Notes under the pieces: generated by a model | Seen by the model: only the letters and a program-made list of their open reading frames with translations | What the model was told of the DNA's origin: nothing | Database searches by the model: none | Shown here: piece by piece, positions 1 to 10,200 of the stretch | Layout: each line of letters begins with the position of its first letter | How positions within the stretch are numbered: the stretch's first letter is position 1 | Program-made: the position numbers and the translations under genes | Assembly (NCBI RefSeq): GCF_965638725.1 | Contig: NC_134961.1 | Location: forward strand, 1,054,001-1,118,000 | Direction: 5' to 3' | Length of the DNA stretch: 64,000 nt | DNA from: Aptenodytes patagonicus | Taxonomy: Eukaryota > Chordata > Aves > Sphenisciformes > Spheniscidae

Positions 1-845
1 CGCGCCGGCTCCGCGCCGGGGCAGAGCCACCCTGTTTAGCTACGTTCATACCTAACCATGTACCGCAAGCGCATGCAGGCAGCAGGCAGCGCGGGCAGGA
101 CTCCAGGCGCCGGCAGGGCTGCTGCCGACGGAACCTTGGCACCGGCTGGCGGGACACCCGCTCCTCGGGACGCGCCGGCTGCCCGCCCGCCCCCCTGGTC
201 CCCACAGCGAGGTTCCCCGGTGAGCCCCCCCCCCCCACACCCGGGGCCACGGGGCAGCGTCGGGGCGGGCAGGACGCTGCTGCAGTGCCGGGAGCGGGCA
301 GCGTGCCCGGCCCTCCGCGCGAGCGGAGCCCGGAGCCTTCCCCTGGCACACGCAGGGGGCCCCACGTGCCTCCCGCTGCCGGGCAGGACCCCCACCCGTG
401 GCCTTCTCCGAACTGGGGTGTGTGTGGGGGTGTGTGTGGGTGGGGGTGTCCCCCCCAATCCTGCCCCCTCCCCACCGGAAGGAGCCCCCGGCCACGCGCG
501 CCCCGCGGGGAGCCGGTCTCCCCGCCCTCACCCTCCTGGGGCCGGGGCGCGGCGGCCGCCCGGCGCTGCCACAGCCCCAGCATGGCCGCGGGCCATCGAC
601 CAAGGCCGCCCCGGCCGGTGTACGTCTCCTCGCTCCTTCGTCGGTTCGTTGTTGCACATTCCAGGACATCAGTATTTTAACGGTCTCGAAGTGCCTTTCT
701 ATCGTAGTTTCTGGGTTGTTTTTATTTTCCTCCTGTTGGGCTCCATCGCTGTTAGCATAGCGTTTAAGGACTGCAGAAGTTAAGAGATAAGCTAACGACT
801 ATAACACTATATTCCTCCAGGGGAGAGGAAGTTTATTAAGAAAAC
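1..845 (+). other. Probable 3' UTR of an upstream + strand gene (GLIS2 by synteny)
   Basis: No convincing exon is visible. The first 600 bases are GC-rich with short C, G and GT runs. From about 640 the composition becomes AT-richer, like a 3' UTR tail, and it ends in a canonical AATAAA. In human the gene tail-to-tail with PAM16 is GLIS2, so this is probably its 3' UTR. That assignment rests on synteny only, because no GLIS2 coding sequence is recognised here. Confidence 0.4.
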
Positions 846-851
846 AATAAA
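846..851 (+). promoter_or_regulatory. Polyadenylation signal AATAAA (upstream + strand gene)
   Basis: A canonical AATAAA lies at the end of an AT-rich stretch and is followed by a GT-containing segment. It would end the transcript entering from the left. It lies about 630 bases from the PAM16 polyadenylation signal on the other strand, so the two genes would be convergent. Confidence 0.5.
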
Positions 852-1302
852 GTGAAGTTGAAGTAAGTTCCTGTTTCAGTCCGCGATGGCGGCGAGGGCC
901 ACGATGAGCCCGAGGTGGGGACAAAGCCAAGGGACAGAGGGGTGCTGGAGGTGACAGGCGTGATCTCGGGGTGGGGGGGACACACGGCTGGCTGGGGCAA
1001 CCCCGCTGCCGGTGAAGCCCTGCCAGGGTCTGCGGGATGAGCCGTGGCGGGGGACAGCTCAGTGCGGCGGCGTCCCCCAGCCCCTCGCCCCGACCCAGCA
1101 GCTGTCCCGGCTGCCCGCCCGCAGTGGGAAAAAGGTAACGGCGTTCCCGTGGTACGGAGCCAGAGGTATCCGTGCGCTCAGGCCAAGAGCATCCGGTCAC
1201 ACCACGAAAATAGCTCCCGCAGCCTCCCTTCCCTGGGTGCCATTTGAGCCCTGGCAGCCCTCGGGTGCCCCGGGGAACACCCCTTCTTCCCCAGCCGCCT
1301 CC

Positions 1303-1361
1303 CTCCTCCTCCTCCTCCTCCTCCTCCTCCTCCTCCTCCTCCTCCTCCTCCTCCTCCTCCC
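1303..1361. repeat. (CCT)n / (AGG)n microsatellite
   Basis: About 59 bases of nearly pure CCT units lie in the short gap between the two convergent 3' ends, just beyond the PAM16 polyadenylation signal. Long serine, leucine or glycine runs read from it are artefacts of the repeat. Confidence 0.95.
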
Positions 1362-1480
1362 CAGGTCAAAACCCAGCCCCTGGCAGGGGCCGATCCCCTC
1401 CGGGGCAGCGGGCAGAGGTGGGCAAGTCTCCTCTCCCTCCCCCCGGGCGCAGAGCAGCCAGGCCAGGCCAGGACACGGTA

Positions 1481-1486
1481 TTTATT
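1481..1486 (-). promoter_or_regulatory. PAM16: PAM16 polyadenylation signal (AATAAA on minus strand)
   Basis: TTTATT on the + strand reads AATAAA on the minus strand. It lies about 50 bases beyond the PAM16 stop codon, implying a very short 3' UTR. Confidence 0.75.
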
Positions 1487-1537
1487 GGCTACCTATAAGT
1501 TAAGGGTGAGGGACACGGGGCGTGGGGGCGGCAGGAG

Positions 1538-3616
1538 TCACGTCTCGGCTTTCCACCCCTTCTCCTTCTCGTCCTTGGCCTGGATGCGGAGCTCCTCGTC
1601 TAGCCGCTCCTTGGCTCTCACCACCTGCGGGACACGGGGACGGGCTGACAGGGTGACAGGCCGCTGCCGCCGCCCCCTCCCCTCCCTGCCTCATCCACGG
1701 CGACGCTCAGGCTCTGCTCTCTCCCGAATCCCAGGCAGGGGAAGGTGCCGAGGGCCAGGGCTGGGGGCCAGCGCGGCCCCCCTCCTCTCCTCCCTTTGCT
1801 CACCTTGGACTGCAGGTAGAAGGAGCCTCCCACCGACTTGTCGTTCACCTTGAACAAGTGGTCGTAGTTCTGCCGAAGAGAAGTTCCCCGTCAGATTCAT
1901 CTCCGCCCTCCCCGGCCCCGACCCCCCGCCGGCCTCCCGCTCCCCGTGGCGGTGCTGGAGGTGACGAGTGCGATCTTGGGGACACGGCTGGCTCTGCTCG
2001 ACCCCCCGCAGCGGGGGCACCTCCGGGGAGCCCAAGTCCCCTTCCCCGAGCGGCAAACGCAGGGGCCGAGCCCGGCAGGCTGCTAATGCCCACGAGCCGC
2101 CGGCACGCTCCTCCAGCTGGGGCAGGGAAACCTCAAACTGGGATCGACTGGGCCCGGGGACAGCACCCACACTCCCTCCGGGGCCCAGTCGTCACCCCCG
2201 TGCCAGGCAGCAGCCGCGGGGAGGGCAGGGCCCTGCCGGCACCGTCTCTCCTCAGCTCCGAGGGAGCCCCTACCTTCTGGATCTCCTCCGGGTTGAGGTT
2301 CGAGACGTTGAGGATCTGCTGAGCTTCCTGGAGGCTGATGCCGATGATCCTGGAGGCGGCGGCGGACTGGGGCCTCTCTGAGCGTCCTCGCGCGTCTGCT
2401 GCCGCTCGGCTCGCTGCCCGGAGACACCGAGGGCGTGAGTCCCCCCAGTGCTGCCCCCCCCCACCGGGGATCCCCAGGCCTCGGGCAGGGGCTGGGCAGC
2501 AAAGCCCGTGGGCTCCAAGGTGCTCAGATCCCAGTTTTCACCCCTCTGCCCTCCTCACGCTGCCTCCAGCCCTCGGGGGTCACCCAGATGAGGTCCCCGC
2601 TGCTGGGGAGGTGGCAGGAACCGGTGGGGTGGGGGGGGACGGACACTCGTTGGCTGTCGGCGCCCACAGCGAGCCAGGCCGCAGGCAGGGCAGGGCGGGG
2701 GCTGCCGTGGCCTGGGGGACCATACCGCTCTGCTCTTTGGGGCTGCCGGGATGTCTCAGAGCCTGGCAGCGGTGCTGGGGTCGGGCTGGTGCCTGGGACG
2801 GGCTGCTGGCAGCCCCGGCCCGAGCTGAAACGGCTTTAGGCCGGCGCCAGGATGCGGGTGCTGACTGTCGCCCTGCGACAAGCCTGGCAAGCGTCCCCTC
2901 CGGGCACAGCCCCGGGGGAGGGGGGGGAGGAGGGACGGGGAGCAGCGGGGTGCCCCAGGGAAGGGGATGGGGGTGCCCCAGACAGCGGTAGGGATGCCGT
3001 GTGGTGCCCAGCACCGTGGGCACACTCCGCGCGGGGAGTGGCACCCCACGCCGGGGGTGGCGGCAGCTCGGCTCGTTACCTGCGAACTCCTGGCGCAGCG
3101 CCCGCATGAAGGCCCGTCCGACCACCTGGGCCCCCACCAGGATGATCTGCGCCAGGTACTTGGCCTGCGGGGACACCCTGCTGTCACAGCCGCCCCGGGG
3201 CCCTGTCCCCAGCCGGGCCCTTTGCCCCCGTCGCCTCTCCCCGAGCCCTGCCCGGCCCCGGCCCTGTCCCCCCGGGGTCCTGCCCCACCGCTCCCCGGCT
3301 CCTGTCACACCGTGGCCTTGCCCAGCCCCGGCCCCGGCCCCCCAGAACCAGCTTCCTCGCACCTCCCCGGGCCCCGTCGTCCCCCCGCCCGGGCCCTGCT
3401 CAGCATCATCCTCCGCCTCCCCGGGCCCCGTCCCTCCGTCCCCGGGCCCTGCCCGGCCCGGTCCTCCGCCTCCCCGGGCCCCGGGCCCTGTCCCTCCGTC
3501 CCCGGGCCCTGCCCGGCCCGGCCCCGCCGCCTCCCCGGGCCCCGTCCCCCCGGCCCGGCCCGGCCCCGCCGCCTCCCCGGGCCCCGTCCCCCCGGCCCGG
3601 CCCCTCTCCTCACCAT
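1538..3616 (-). CDS. PAM16: PAM16 / Magmas, J-like subunit of the mitochondrial import motor
   Basis: PAM16 sits on the matrix side of the TIM23 translocase, where it pairs with the J protein PAM18 (DNAJC19) and restrains its stimulation of mitochondrial Hsp70. Five coding exons (minus strand): 3616-3614, 3164-3080, 2413-2274, 1869-1804 and 1624-1538. They join in phase to 381 nt, 126 aa; human has 125. Exon 1 supplies only the initiator ATG, followed directly by a GTGAGG donor. Exon 2 starts AKYLAQII with the hydrophobic, import-related N-terminal segment. The J-like domain runs from about GISLQEAQQ to [10 protein letters not shown] and has NDKS where a true J domain has HPD, as expected for this family. 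All donors are GT and all acceptors AG. The gene lies head-to-tail just downstream of CORO7. The C-terminal [12 protein letters not shown] is bird-like and differs from mammals. Confidence 0.95.
3368..3606. repeat. GC-rich minisatellite in PAM16 intron 1
   Basis: Imperfect tandem copies of a unit of roughly 40-58 bases, built from CGCCTCCCCGGGCCCCGTCC-like and CCCTGCCCGGCCCGG-like blocks. The last two copies are almost identical. It ends directly against the PAM16 exon 1 donor. No coding content is apparent. Confidence 0.85.
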
Positions 3617-3789
3617 GTCCCCGCCGCCGCTTCCGCCCCCGGCGGTCACGGGGTCAGGGAGCGAAGGTCGCGTCGGTCACCGAGGCGGCGGCAGCGCGGG
3701 ACGGAGCGCCCCTTCCCCCGGGTACAGCGCCCCCTGGCGGCCGCGCCGCCCCCCCCCGAGGGCCCGCCGCTGGCTGGCGGGGCCGCGCC

Positions 3790-3799
3790 GCGCATGCGC
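3790..3799. promoter_or_regulatory. PAM16: Candidate NRF-1 site in the PAM16 promoter
   Basis: GCGCATGCGC is a perfect palindromic match to the nuclear respiratory factor 1 consensus. It lies about 175 bases upstream of the PAM16 ATG, in the short stretch between the CORO7 3' end and PAM16. NRF-1 is a known activator of nuclear genes for mitochondrial proteins. Occupancy is inferred, not shown. Confidence 0.6.
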
Positions 3800-3947
3800 A
3801 GAGAGCGGGCGAGGCCCAGGTCGCGGCCTGCCCGCCGAGCCGGTCCCGTGCGCCCCCCCCCGCCCGGTCCCCGGTGCCTCCCCTCCCCTCCCCCCCCGCC
3901 CCCCCCGGCCCGGAATCACGGGAGGAGACGGGTGCTGGTGCAGCGGC

Positions 3948-3953
3948 TTTAAT
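3948..3953 (-). promoter_or_regulatory. CORO7: CORO7 polyadenylation signal (ATTAAA on minus strand)
   Basis: TTTAAT on the + strand reads ATTAAA, the commonest variant signal, on the minus strand. It lies about 270 bases beyond the CORO7 stop codon and about 330 bases before the PAM16 ATG. A variant rather than canonical signal here would suit the read-through seen in human CORO7-PAM16. Confidence 0.55.
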
Positions 3954-4068
3954 AGCGGGGCCTGCCCGCGGTGGGCATGGGGTCCAACGCCGCTGCCCGG
4001 CCCGGTGCGGGGCGCGGCCCTCGGCCCTGCCGCGCCCCCCCACCTCAGCTGGGCCGGGCCCGGCCGCG

Positions 4069-4160
4069 CCTCCTCCTCCTCCTCCTCCTCCTCCTCCTCC
4101 TCCTCCTCCTCCTCCTCTTCTTCTTCCTCTTCTTCCTCCTCCTCCTCTTCTTCGTCCTCC
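4069..4160. repeat. Purine/pyrimidine microsatellite in the CORO7 3' UTR
   Basis: About 90 bases of CTC/CTT units on the + strand give an uninterrupted GAG/GAA purine tract in CORO7 mRNA, downstream of its stop at 4222. Translating it gives long poly-glutamate, but exon structure places it in the 3' UTR. Confidence 0.9.
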
Positions 4161-4221
4161 CTGCCGGGCCCGGGCGGGTGCGGCGGTCCCCGGCATGGTC
4201 CTCGGGGTGCCGGGGTCCAGC

Positions 4222-7200
4222 CTAGTCCTGCGAGAGGCCCTGCGGGGTGAGGGGTGCTGCAGGGCGGGACCGGCCCCGGGGGTCGTCCGTCCCGTCCCCC
4301 CCCCCCCCCGCACCTACCCACTCGTCCTCGTCCACCCCCTCGAAGGAGTCCTGGGGCAGCGGGTCGTCCCGGTTGCCCAGCCGGGCCACCATGGCGCTCA
4401 GGAGCTGCAGGGAGGCAGGGCAGAGCCGTGGGGCCCGGGGCATCGCCCCCAGCCCGGGCCCAGCGGCAAGGTAGTGCCCGGGGTGCCCCAGCACCCACCT
4501 CCTCCTTCTTCTGCTCGTCAGACTTCTCCTCCAGGTACACGGACGCAGGGACGAACTTCCGCGCCGGAGCCTCTTTTGGGGCCTCGCTCACTGGGAGAGT
4601 GGCGTCGCCATGGGGCAGGAGGGCTTCGCCCCACGGCTGACACGCACACACCGCCCCCCACGCCCGTCCCCGTGGGCCCGGAGCCCTCGCCCTGTCCCTC
4701 TGCACCCACCTGGTGTCATGTTAGCCGGCCGCAGGCTGGCGCGGCGCTGCTGCCCGTCCTTCCCCGCCAGCCAGGCGCTGCCACCGAGGGCCGGCTCCCA
4801 CCAGACGCGGGTCGGCGGGTAGATATCGTCCTGGAAATACTCCTTCTACGGGAGCAAGGGGCGCTGAGGGGGGGATCCCCCACCTCCTACACCAGCCCAA
4901 ACACAGCTGGGTCCCCGCCGCCTACCTTGACGCGTGGCACGTGGAAAGCCACCGGCTCGAGGGTGCTCTGCCCGAGGCGCAGCGCCCGGGCAAACTCCAC
5001 CTCCCGCACCTCGCACGCCGTTTTGGGCAGGAAGACGAAGCCCTGATGGGGCGGAGGCGTGAGCGGGGCCTGCTGTGGGTCTGGCAGCGCAGGCAGGGGG
5101 GTCAGGGACAGGCAGCACAGCCCCGGCGGGCCCCCCTTTTACCTTGTGGGGTTCACTGGAGGTGAAGCTGTTGCACTCGAGGAAATAGGGGGGCTCGGGC
5201 GTCACCTCGTAGAGGAAGACTCTGGTGTCACCCTGGGGATGGAGCGAGGTGGGGGCTGGCAGGGGGGTGCATGGAGGGTCCCTCTGCACTGTTGGGGTGC
5301 TGTAGGTGGGTAGCCCCCCAGTGTTTTGGAGGTGCAAGCCCTCACCTTGCCAGTGAGGAAGACAACACTGGTGTCCTCATCGTAGAAGGGCAGGAGGGTG
5401 GAAGGGGCCACGTCGAGGCCGAGGACAGACAAGGGTCCCTCGGGCAGAGCCTGCGCCCGGTACAGGAGGATCCTCCTCTCGCTGCGGCTGCGGGGAGGTG
5501 ACAATGGGGACACACACACACACGACGTCCCTTGGGGACCCCTGCCCCAGCGTGTGTCCCCCTCTTTACCTATCGAAGCCGGACACCAGGAGGTAGTCGC
5601 CACCGCAAACCCAAACCAGGCGCGCTCCACGGCCCCCCTCGGGACCCGGACCCTCCTGCGGGGAGTGCAGGTCACCCTGCCTGCTCAGAGGGAGCTGGGG
5701 GTGCGGGCAGGTGCCCGCGGGGGGGGGGGAACCCCCCCCCCGCGGGCACCTGCCCGCACCCCCAGCTCTCCATCCCGTCCCCACCGCCGTGATCGTACCT
5801 GTTGAGGCTGAGGGCTGCGCCGGGGCTCGTAGAGCCGTAACCGGCTGTCTTTGCTCACTGTCGCCAGCTGCTTCCCATCAGGGCTCCAGGCCAGGCTGAA
5901 GATCTGGGGAAACGGATGGGGTGTCCCCGCCGTGTCCCCTGCCTGGCCAAACGCGCCCCTCGGGTGTCCCCAGGCGTGTCATCCCTTACCTGATCCGTGT
6001 GTCCCTGCAGGCACGAGACTTCCCGCCCGGCGCTCAGCTCCCAGATCCGCACCGTTGTGTCGTAGGAGGAGGAGACCAGGAGATCGGAAGCCACGGGGTG
6101 GAAGCGGATGGAGTAGATCTTCTCCGTGTGACCTGGTAAGGGTGAGTGGTGCGTTGGCTGTCCCCACCTGCGCCGGGACGGGGACACCGCCGGGCTGGCT
6201 TCTCCCCAACGTGGGGTGCTCGGTGTGCCTCCCCGCGTGCCCCTCACCTCGGAGGACAGCTTCGGGCTCTCGCAGCGTCTCCCGCAGCCCTCCCTCGGGG
6301 ATCCGCCACAGCCGGATCTTGGCATCTTCACCCGCTGCGGCACCGAAACAGATGGGCAGTGGTTAAGCCAGTGATCTGGCGCGCCTGGTGCCGGGGAATA
6401 GCGCGGTGCCCTCCCCCGGGGACGGTGTGCGTACCAACAGCAAGGCGCCGCGGGTCGAAGGGGTCCCAGGAGAGGTCAGCCACCGCCACGCCGTTCTGGA
6501 TGGTGGGCATGGCCGCATCGGGGAGACGGCCCGGCTTGGAGAGCTGGGGGAGAGAACCAGGGGGTCACCCGCGCTGTGCCCACCGGCGCCGTGCTGGCCA
6601 CCGCGCTGCGCCGAGGGTACCTCGAGGATGGCGATCTGGCCGCCGGCGGAGAGTAGGGGGAGGGCGACGCGCTGGTGGTTGGCGCAGAAGCCGTCACACT
6701 CGCCCGGCGTGGTGAGGCTGAGCCCTCGCAGGTTGGTGAGGTGGGTGTCGCGGTGCAGCACCCTGCCCTGCGTGTGCCGGAAGCGGGAGCTGGGCCCTGG
6801 CACAGGCAGGGGACGGGTGAGTGCCCTGGGTGCCCCCCCTGGCACGGCCCCAGCCGGGGGACGCCCAGCCCGCCCCGCCGCCTGCTCACCCAAAATGCTC
6901 TGCAGCGACTTCTGGCTGGGGCTGCTGGCAAAGCCGCTGGAGGGGCCGGTGCTGGCTGAGAGGGAGGTGGTGGCGCTGCCCGGTGAGGCCAGCGAGGACG
7001 GCGAGGAGTAGCCGCTGCCGTCCTACGGGAGAGAGAGCAGGTGGGCAGGGGGGGCCGGTGTCCCAGCCCTCCCCTTCCCTGCGGGACGAGAGCAGCGGGG
7101 ACCCCCTGATCCCTTGGCACCCCTGGCACGCTCCCCGGCGCCCCGTGCTCACGCTCCGGTCGGCGTCGGCATCGGTGGAGCTGGCGTCGGCTGCCTGCAG

Positions 7201-10200
7201 CTGGGTGCAGGCGATGACGGGGGAGCTGAAGGTCGCCGTGGATCTCCGCGTGGGGTGCAGGCTCACCCTCCCCACCTGCCAGCGGGCAGAGCGGTGGGCA
7301 GGGGGCGGTGGCAGCCCCGGGCAATGCCACTGGCGGGGACATCCCCTCGGGTGACACTGACCTGCTGGCTGTCCCCTGCCCACCAGGCCTGGGCGCTGGT
7401 GGCCGGCAGCGTCCCGACGCAGTTGGGGAACAGATCCTCGTGGAATTCCTGGGTGGACTGTGGGAGAGGGGATGGGGTGAGGTGGGTGTCCCCAAAACCC
7501 TGCGGCCCCCGTCCTGCTGCCAGCTGGCACTGCCTGGCCCGGGGCACGCCCTGGCACTCCCAGGCACCCCAAGCCCCTCCAGCCGCAGAGCCCCGTCCCC
7601 GCGAGCTGCGCACCGAAGCCTGTAGGTGTCAGACGCTGCCTGGCGTTGGGCTGCCTCGCGCACCCCTGAACGCAGCCAGCCTCCGAAACGGCTCCCAGCA
7701 TCACGGCTTCTAGCACCCTGCCTCCAGCACCCAGCCCCAGCACCCAGCACCCATGTTTCAGCACCCAGCCTCCAGCTCTAAGCGCCCAGCATTCAGGATC
7801 TGGCACCCAGGATCCTGCCCCCAGCACCCAGACTCTGCTACCCAGCACCCAAATTTCAAATGCTTTAGGCCGCTTTAAGCACCCAGCATTCAGGATCTGG
7901 CACCCAGCACCCACTGCACAACAGCACCCAGCAGGTAGCACCCAGCTTTCAGGATCCACTCTCCAGCACCCAGCATCTTGCACGCAGCACCCAGCTTCCC
8001 AAATCCAGCACCCGGCAAACCCAGTCTCCGTCACCCATCATCAGCACCCAGATTTCAGCCTCCAGCACCCACCCTCCTGCTCCATTACCCACCATCAGCA
8101 CCCAGGCGTCCCTCCTCTCCCGCTCCCCCCAGGCTGGGGACCGGGGTCCCCCTGCACCCGGCTGCCCTTTGTCACCCGGTGCCGTTGAGGTGGCACCCAT
8201 GAAATGGCACCAGGCACCCGTGACACAGTGCCACCCACAGCCGCCCCCCCCCGCCCCCTTACCTTGCGTGGCACCAGGTAGCTGATGGGGACGAGGGCGG
8301 TGTCGGTGAGCTGCAGGACGCGGAGCACCTCGCAGGCCATGACGTCCAGGGCCAGGCGCGGCACAGCGGCCAGGCCCCGCGTGCTGCCCTCCGTCCGGCA
8401 CTGGGTCACTGGGGGACGGGCAGGGCAGGCGTGGGGCAGGGCAGGCGTGGGGCAGGCAGCGCGGGCAGGGGCGAGGCCCCTGGGGCTGCCGGCAGCCTGG
8501 CGCGGGACGTATCCTGCTTACCCTGGGTGAGCGCCGGCTGCGCGGGTGCCACCTCGAAGCAGTACAGGAGGTTTTCTCCCTGGAAGAGAGGCGGAGGGGA
8601 CAGGGGCATGAGCAGGGCTGTGGGGAGCACCCCACCACACCCTGCTGCACCTCACTACACCCCCCTGCACCATTCTGCATCCTCCTGTACCCCACTGCAC
8701 CCTCCTGCACCCCGCTGCACCCACATGCACCCTGCTGCACCTCGCTACGCCCCCCTGCACCATTCTGCATCCTCCTGTACCCCACTGCACCCACATGCAC
8801 CTCACTGCAACCCCTGCACCCTGCCGCACCCCACTGCATCCTCCTACACCCCCCTGCACCCACATGCACCCTGCTGCTCCCCCCTGCACCCCACATGCAC
8901 CCCCCTGCACCCCGCTGCCACGGGACATCACCTTCCCCGCCAACACCAGCAGCCCCGTGTCGGCGTCGTACAGCGGGATGGCCACCCTGCAAGGGAAGGA
9001 GGGTGCTGAGCCGGGGGCACCCATCGGCGCAGCATCCTGATGGCCGCGGGGCCGGATCCTGCACCTTCCCCCACTGGTGCGCACCCCAATCCCCGTCCTG
9101 GGGAAGCGCGGGGCAGGATCAGGCCCTGCCTATGGCAGGAGGGCAGCGCTGGTGCCAGGGGGGTGCCCTCGGCGCGCCGGGCTGCTCCCCTGACTTACAG
9201 CTCCCCACGGCACGACCCTCGCTGTCCCACCCCGGGGTGACGGGTTTGGCGCGGGGCAGCACCGCTGGCCGCTTCCAGCCCCGGCTGCATGGTGCCCGCT
9301 GCGAAGCCGTGCCCGGCCGCGGGGCATCCCCCTCCCAGCCCTGCACCCAGCGATGGCACCTGGCCCCGCTCGCGGAAGCCATCGGCACCCGCGGGGGAGC
9401 CCCCTGGGCTGGCTGGGCCGGCTCGGCCAGTTCGGGGCGGGCGCGTGGCACACCCCGGCACGCCGCCCACCTCACCCGGCGGCACCTGCTGTGCCAGGCA
9501 GCCCCGGGAGTGCCCTGTGGCCGGGGCTGTGCCAGCTGGAGCGTGTCCCTGCGCCTTGTCCTGCACCCTGTCCCAGCCTGCGGCCGGGGGGTGCTCGGTG
9601 GCCAGAGGGGACCATGGCTGGGGGGACGCTTGGTGGCTGGAGTGGACGATGACCGAGGGGATGCTCGGTGGCCAGAGGGGACTGTGACCAGGGCAATACT
9701 CGGTGGCTGGAGGGCACGGCGGCGACGAGGAGCACCGAGCCACCTCTCTGCCTTCCCTCGGCAGGGGCGGAGGAGGGAGCTCCACAGGCAGCTCCGAGGA
9801 GAACAAAGGGACAACCTGTTACTTTCGGGTTGACGTTTCTGTGGCTGTGCCAAGGGCAGGGAGCCGAGCCATGCCGTGCCGGCGTTTTACGCCGAACGAC
9901 TTTGAGGAAACGTGGCAAAACAAAGGGTGTGCTGCGCTCCTGCCCCAGCCCCGGCAGCTCCCCATGGCAGGGACACCCCGTGGCAGGGACACCCCGGCAC
10001 TGCCGTGGGTCGTCACAGTGTGGCTGGCTGGGCGGCACAAGGGATGGCCGTGGCCGGTACGTGCACGGTCCTGCCCCGGGACTGTTGGCACAACGTAGGC
10101 AAACACCGCCGGGGCGGCCACGGCAGGCACCGGGGGTCCCCTGCCTGGCTGCGGTCACAGTCACCAGCATTGCTGCCACCGCCGGGGCCCAGGGCTGGGA

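Noticed and set aside
58-783. 241-codon + strand frame with a hydrophobic, membrane-like end
   Set aside because: Most of it is low-complexity GC-rich sequence. The hydrophobic tail comes from T-rich 3' UTR-like DNA, and no family is recognised.
3677-4705. Open frame with a long poly-glutamate stretch
   Set aside because: The poly-Glu part is the CORO7 3' UTR GAG/GAA repeat. Real CORO7 ends at 4222 via a one-codon last exon, as in human.
2967-5046. Long + strand open frames of up to 681 codons
   Set aside because: They run antisense through PAM16 and CORO7 exons and consist of Pro/Ala/Gly/Arg-rich composition caused by GC bias.
8632-8930. CRISPR-like array of regular repeats
   Set aside because: There are no unique spacers, the unit is a degenerate minisatellite, and it lies in a spliced vertebrate intron.
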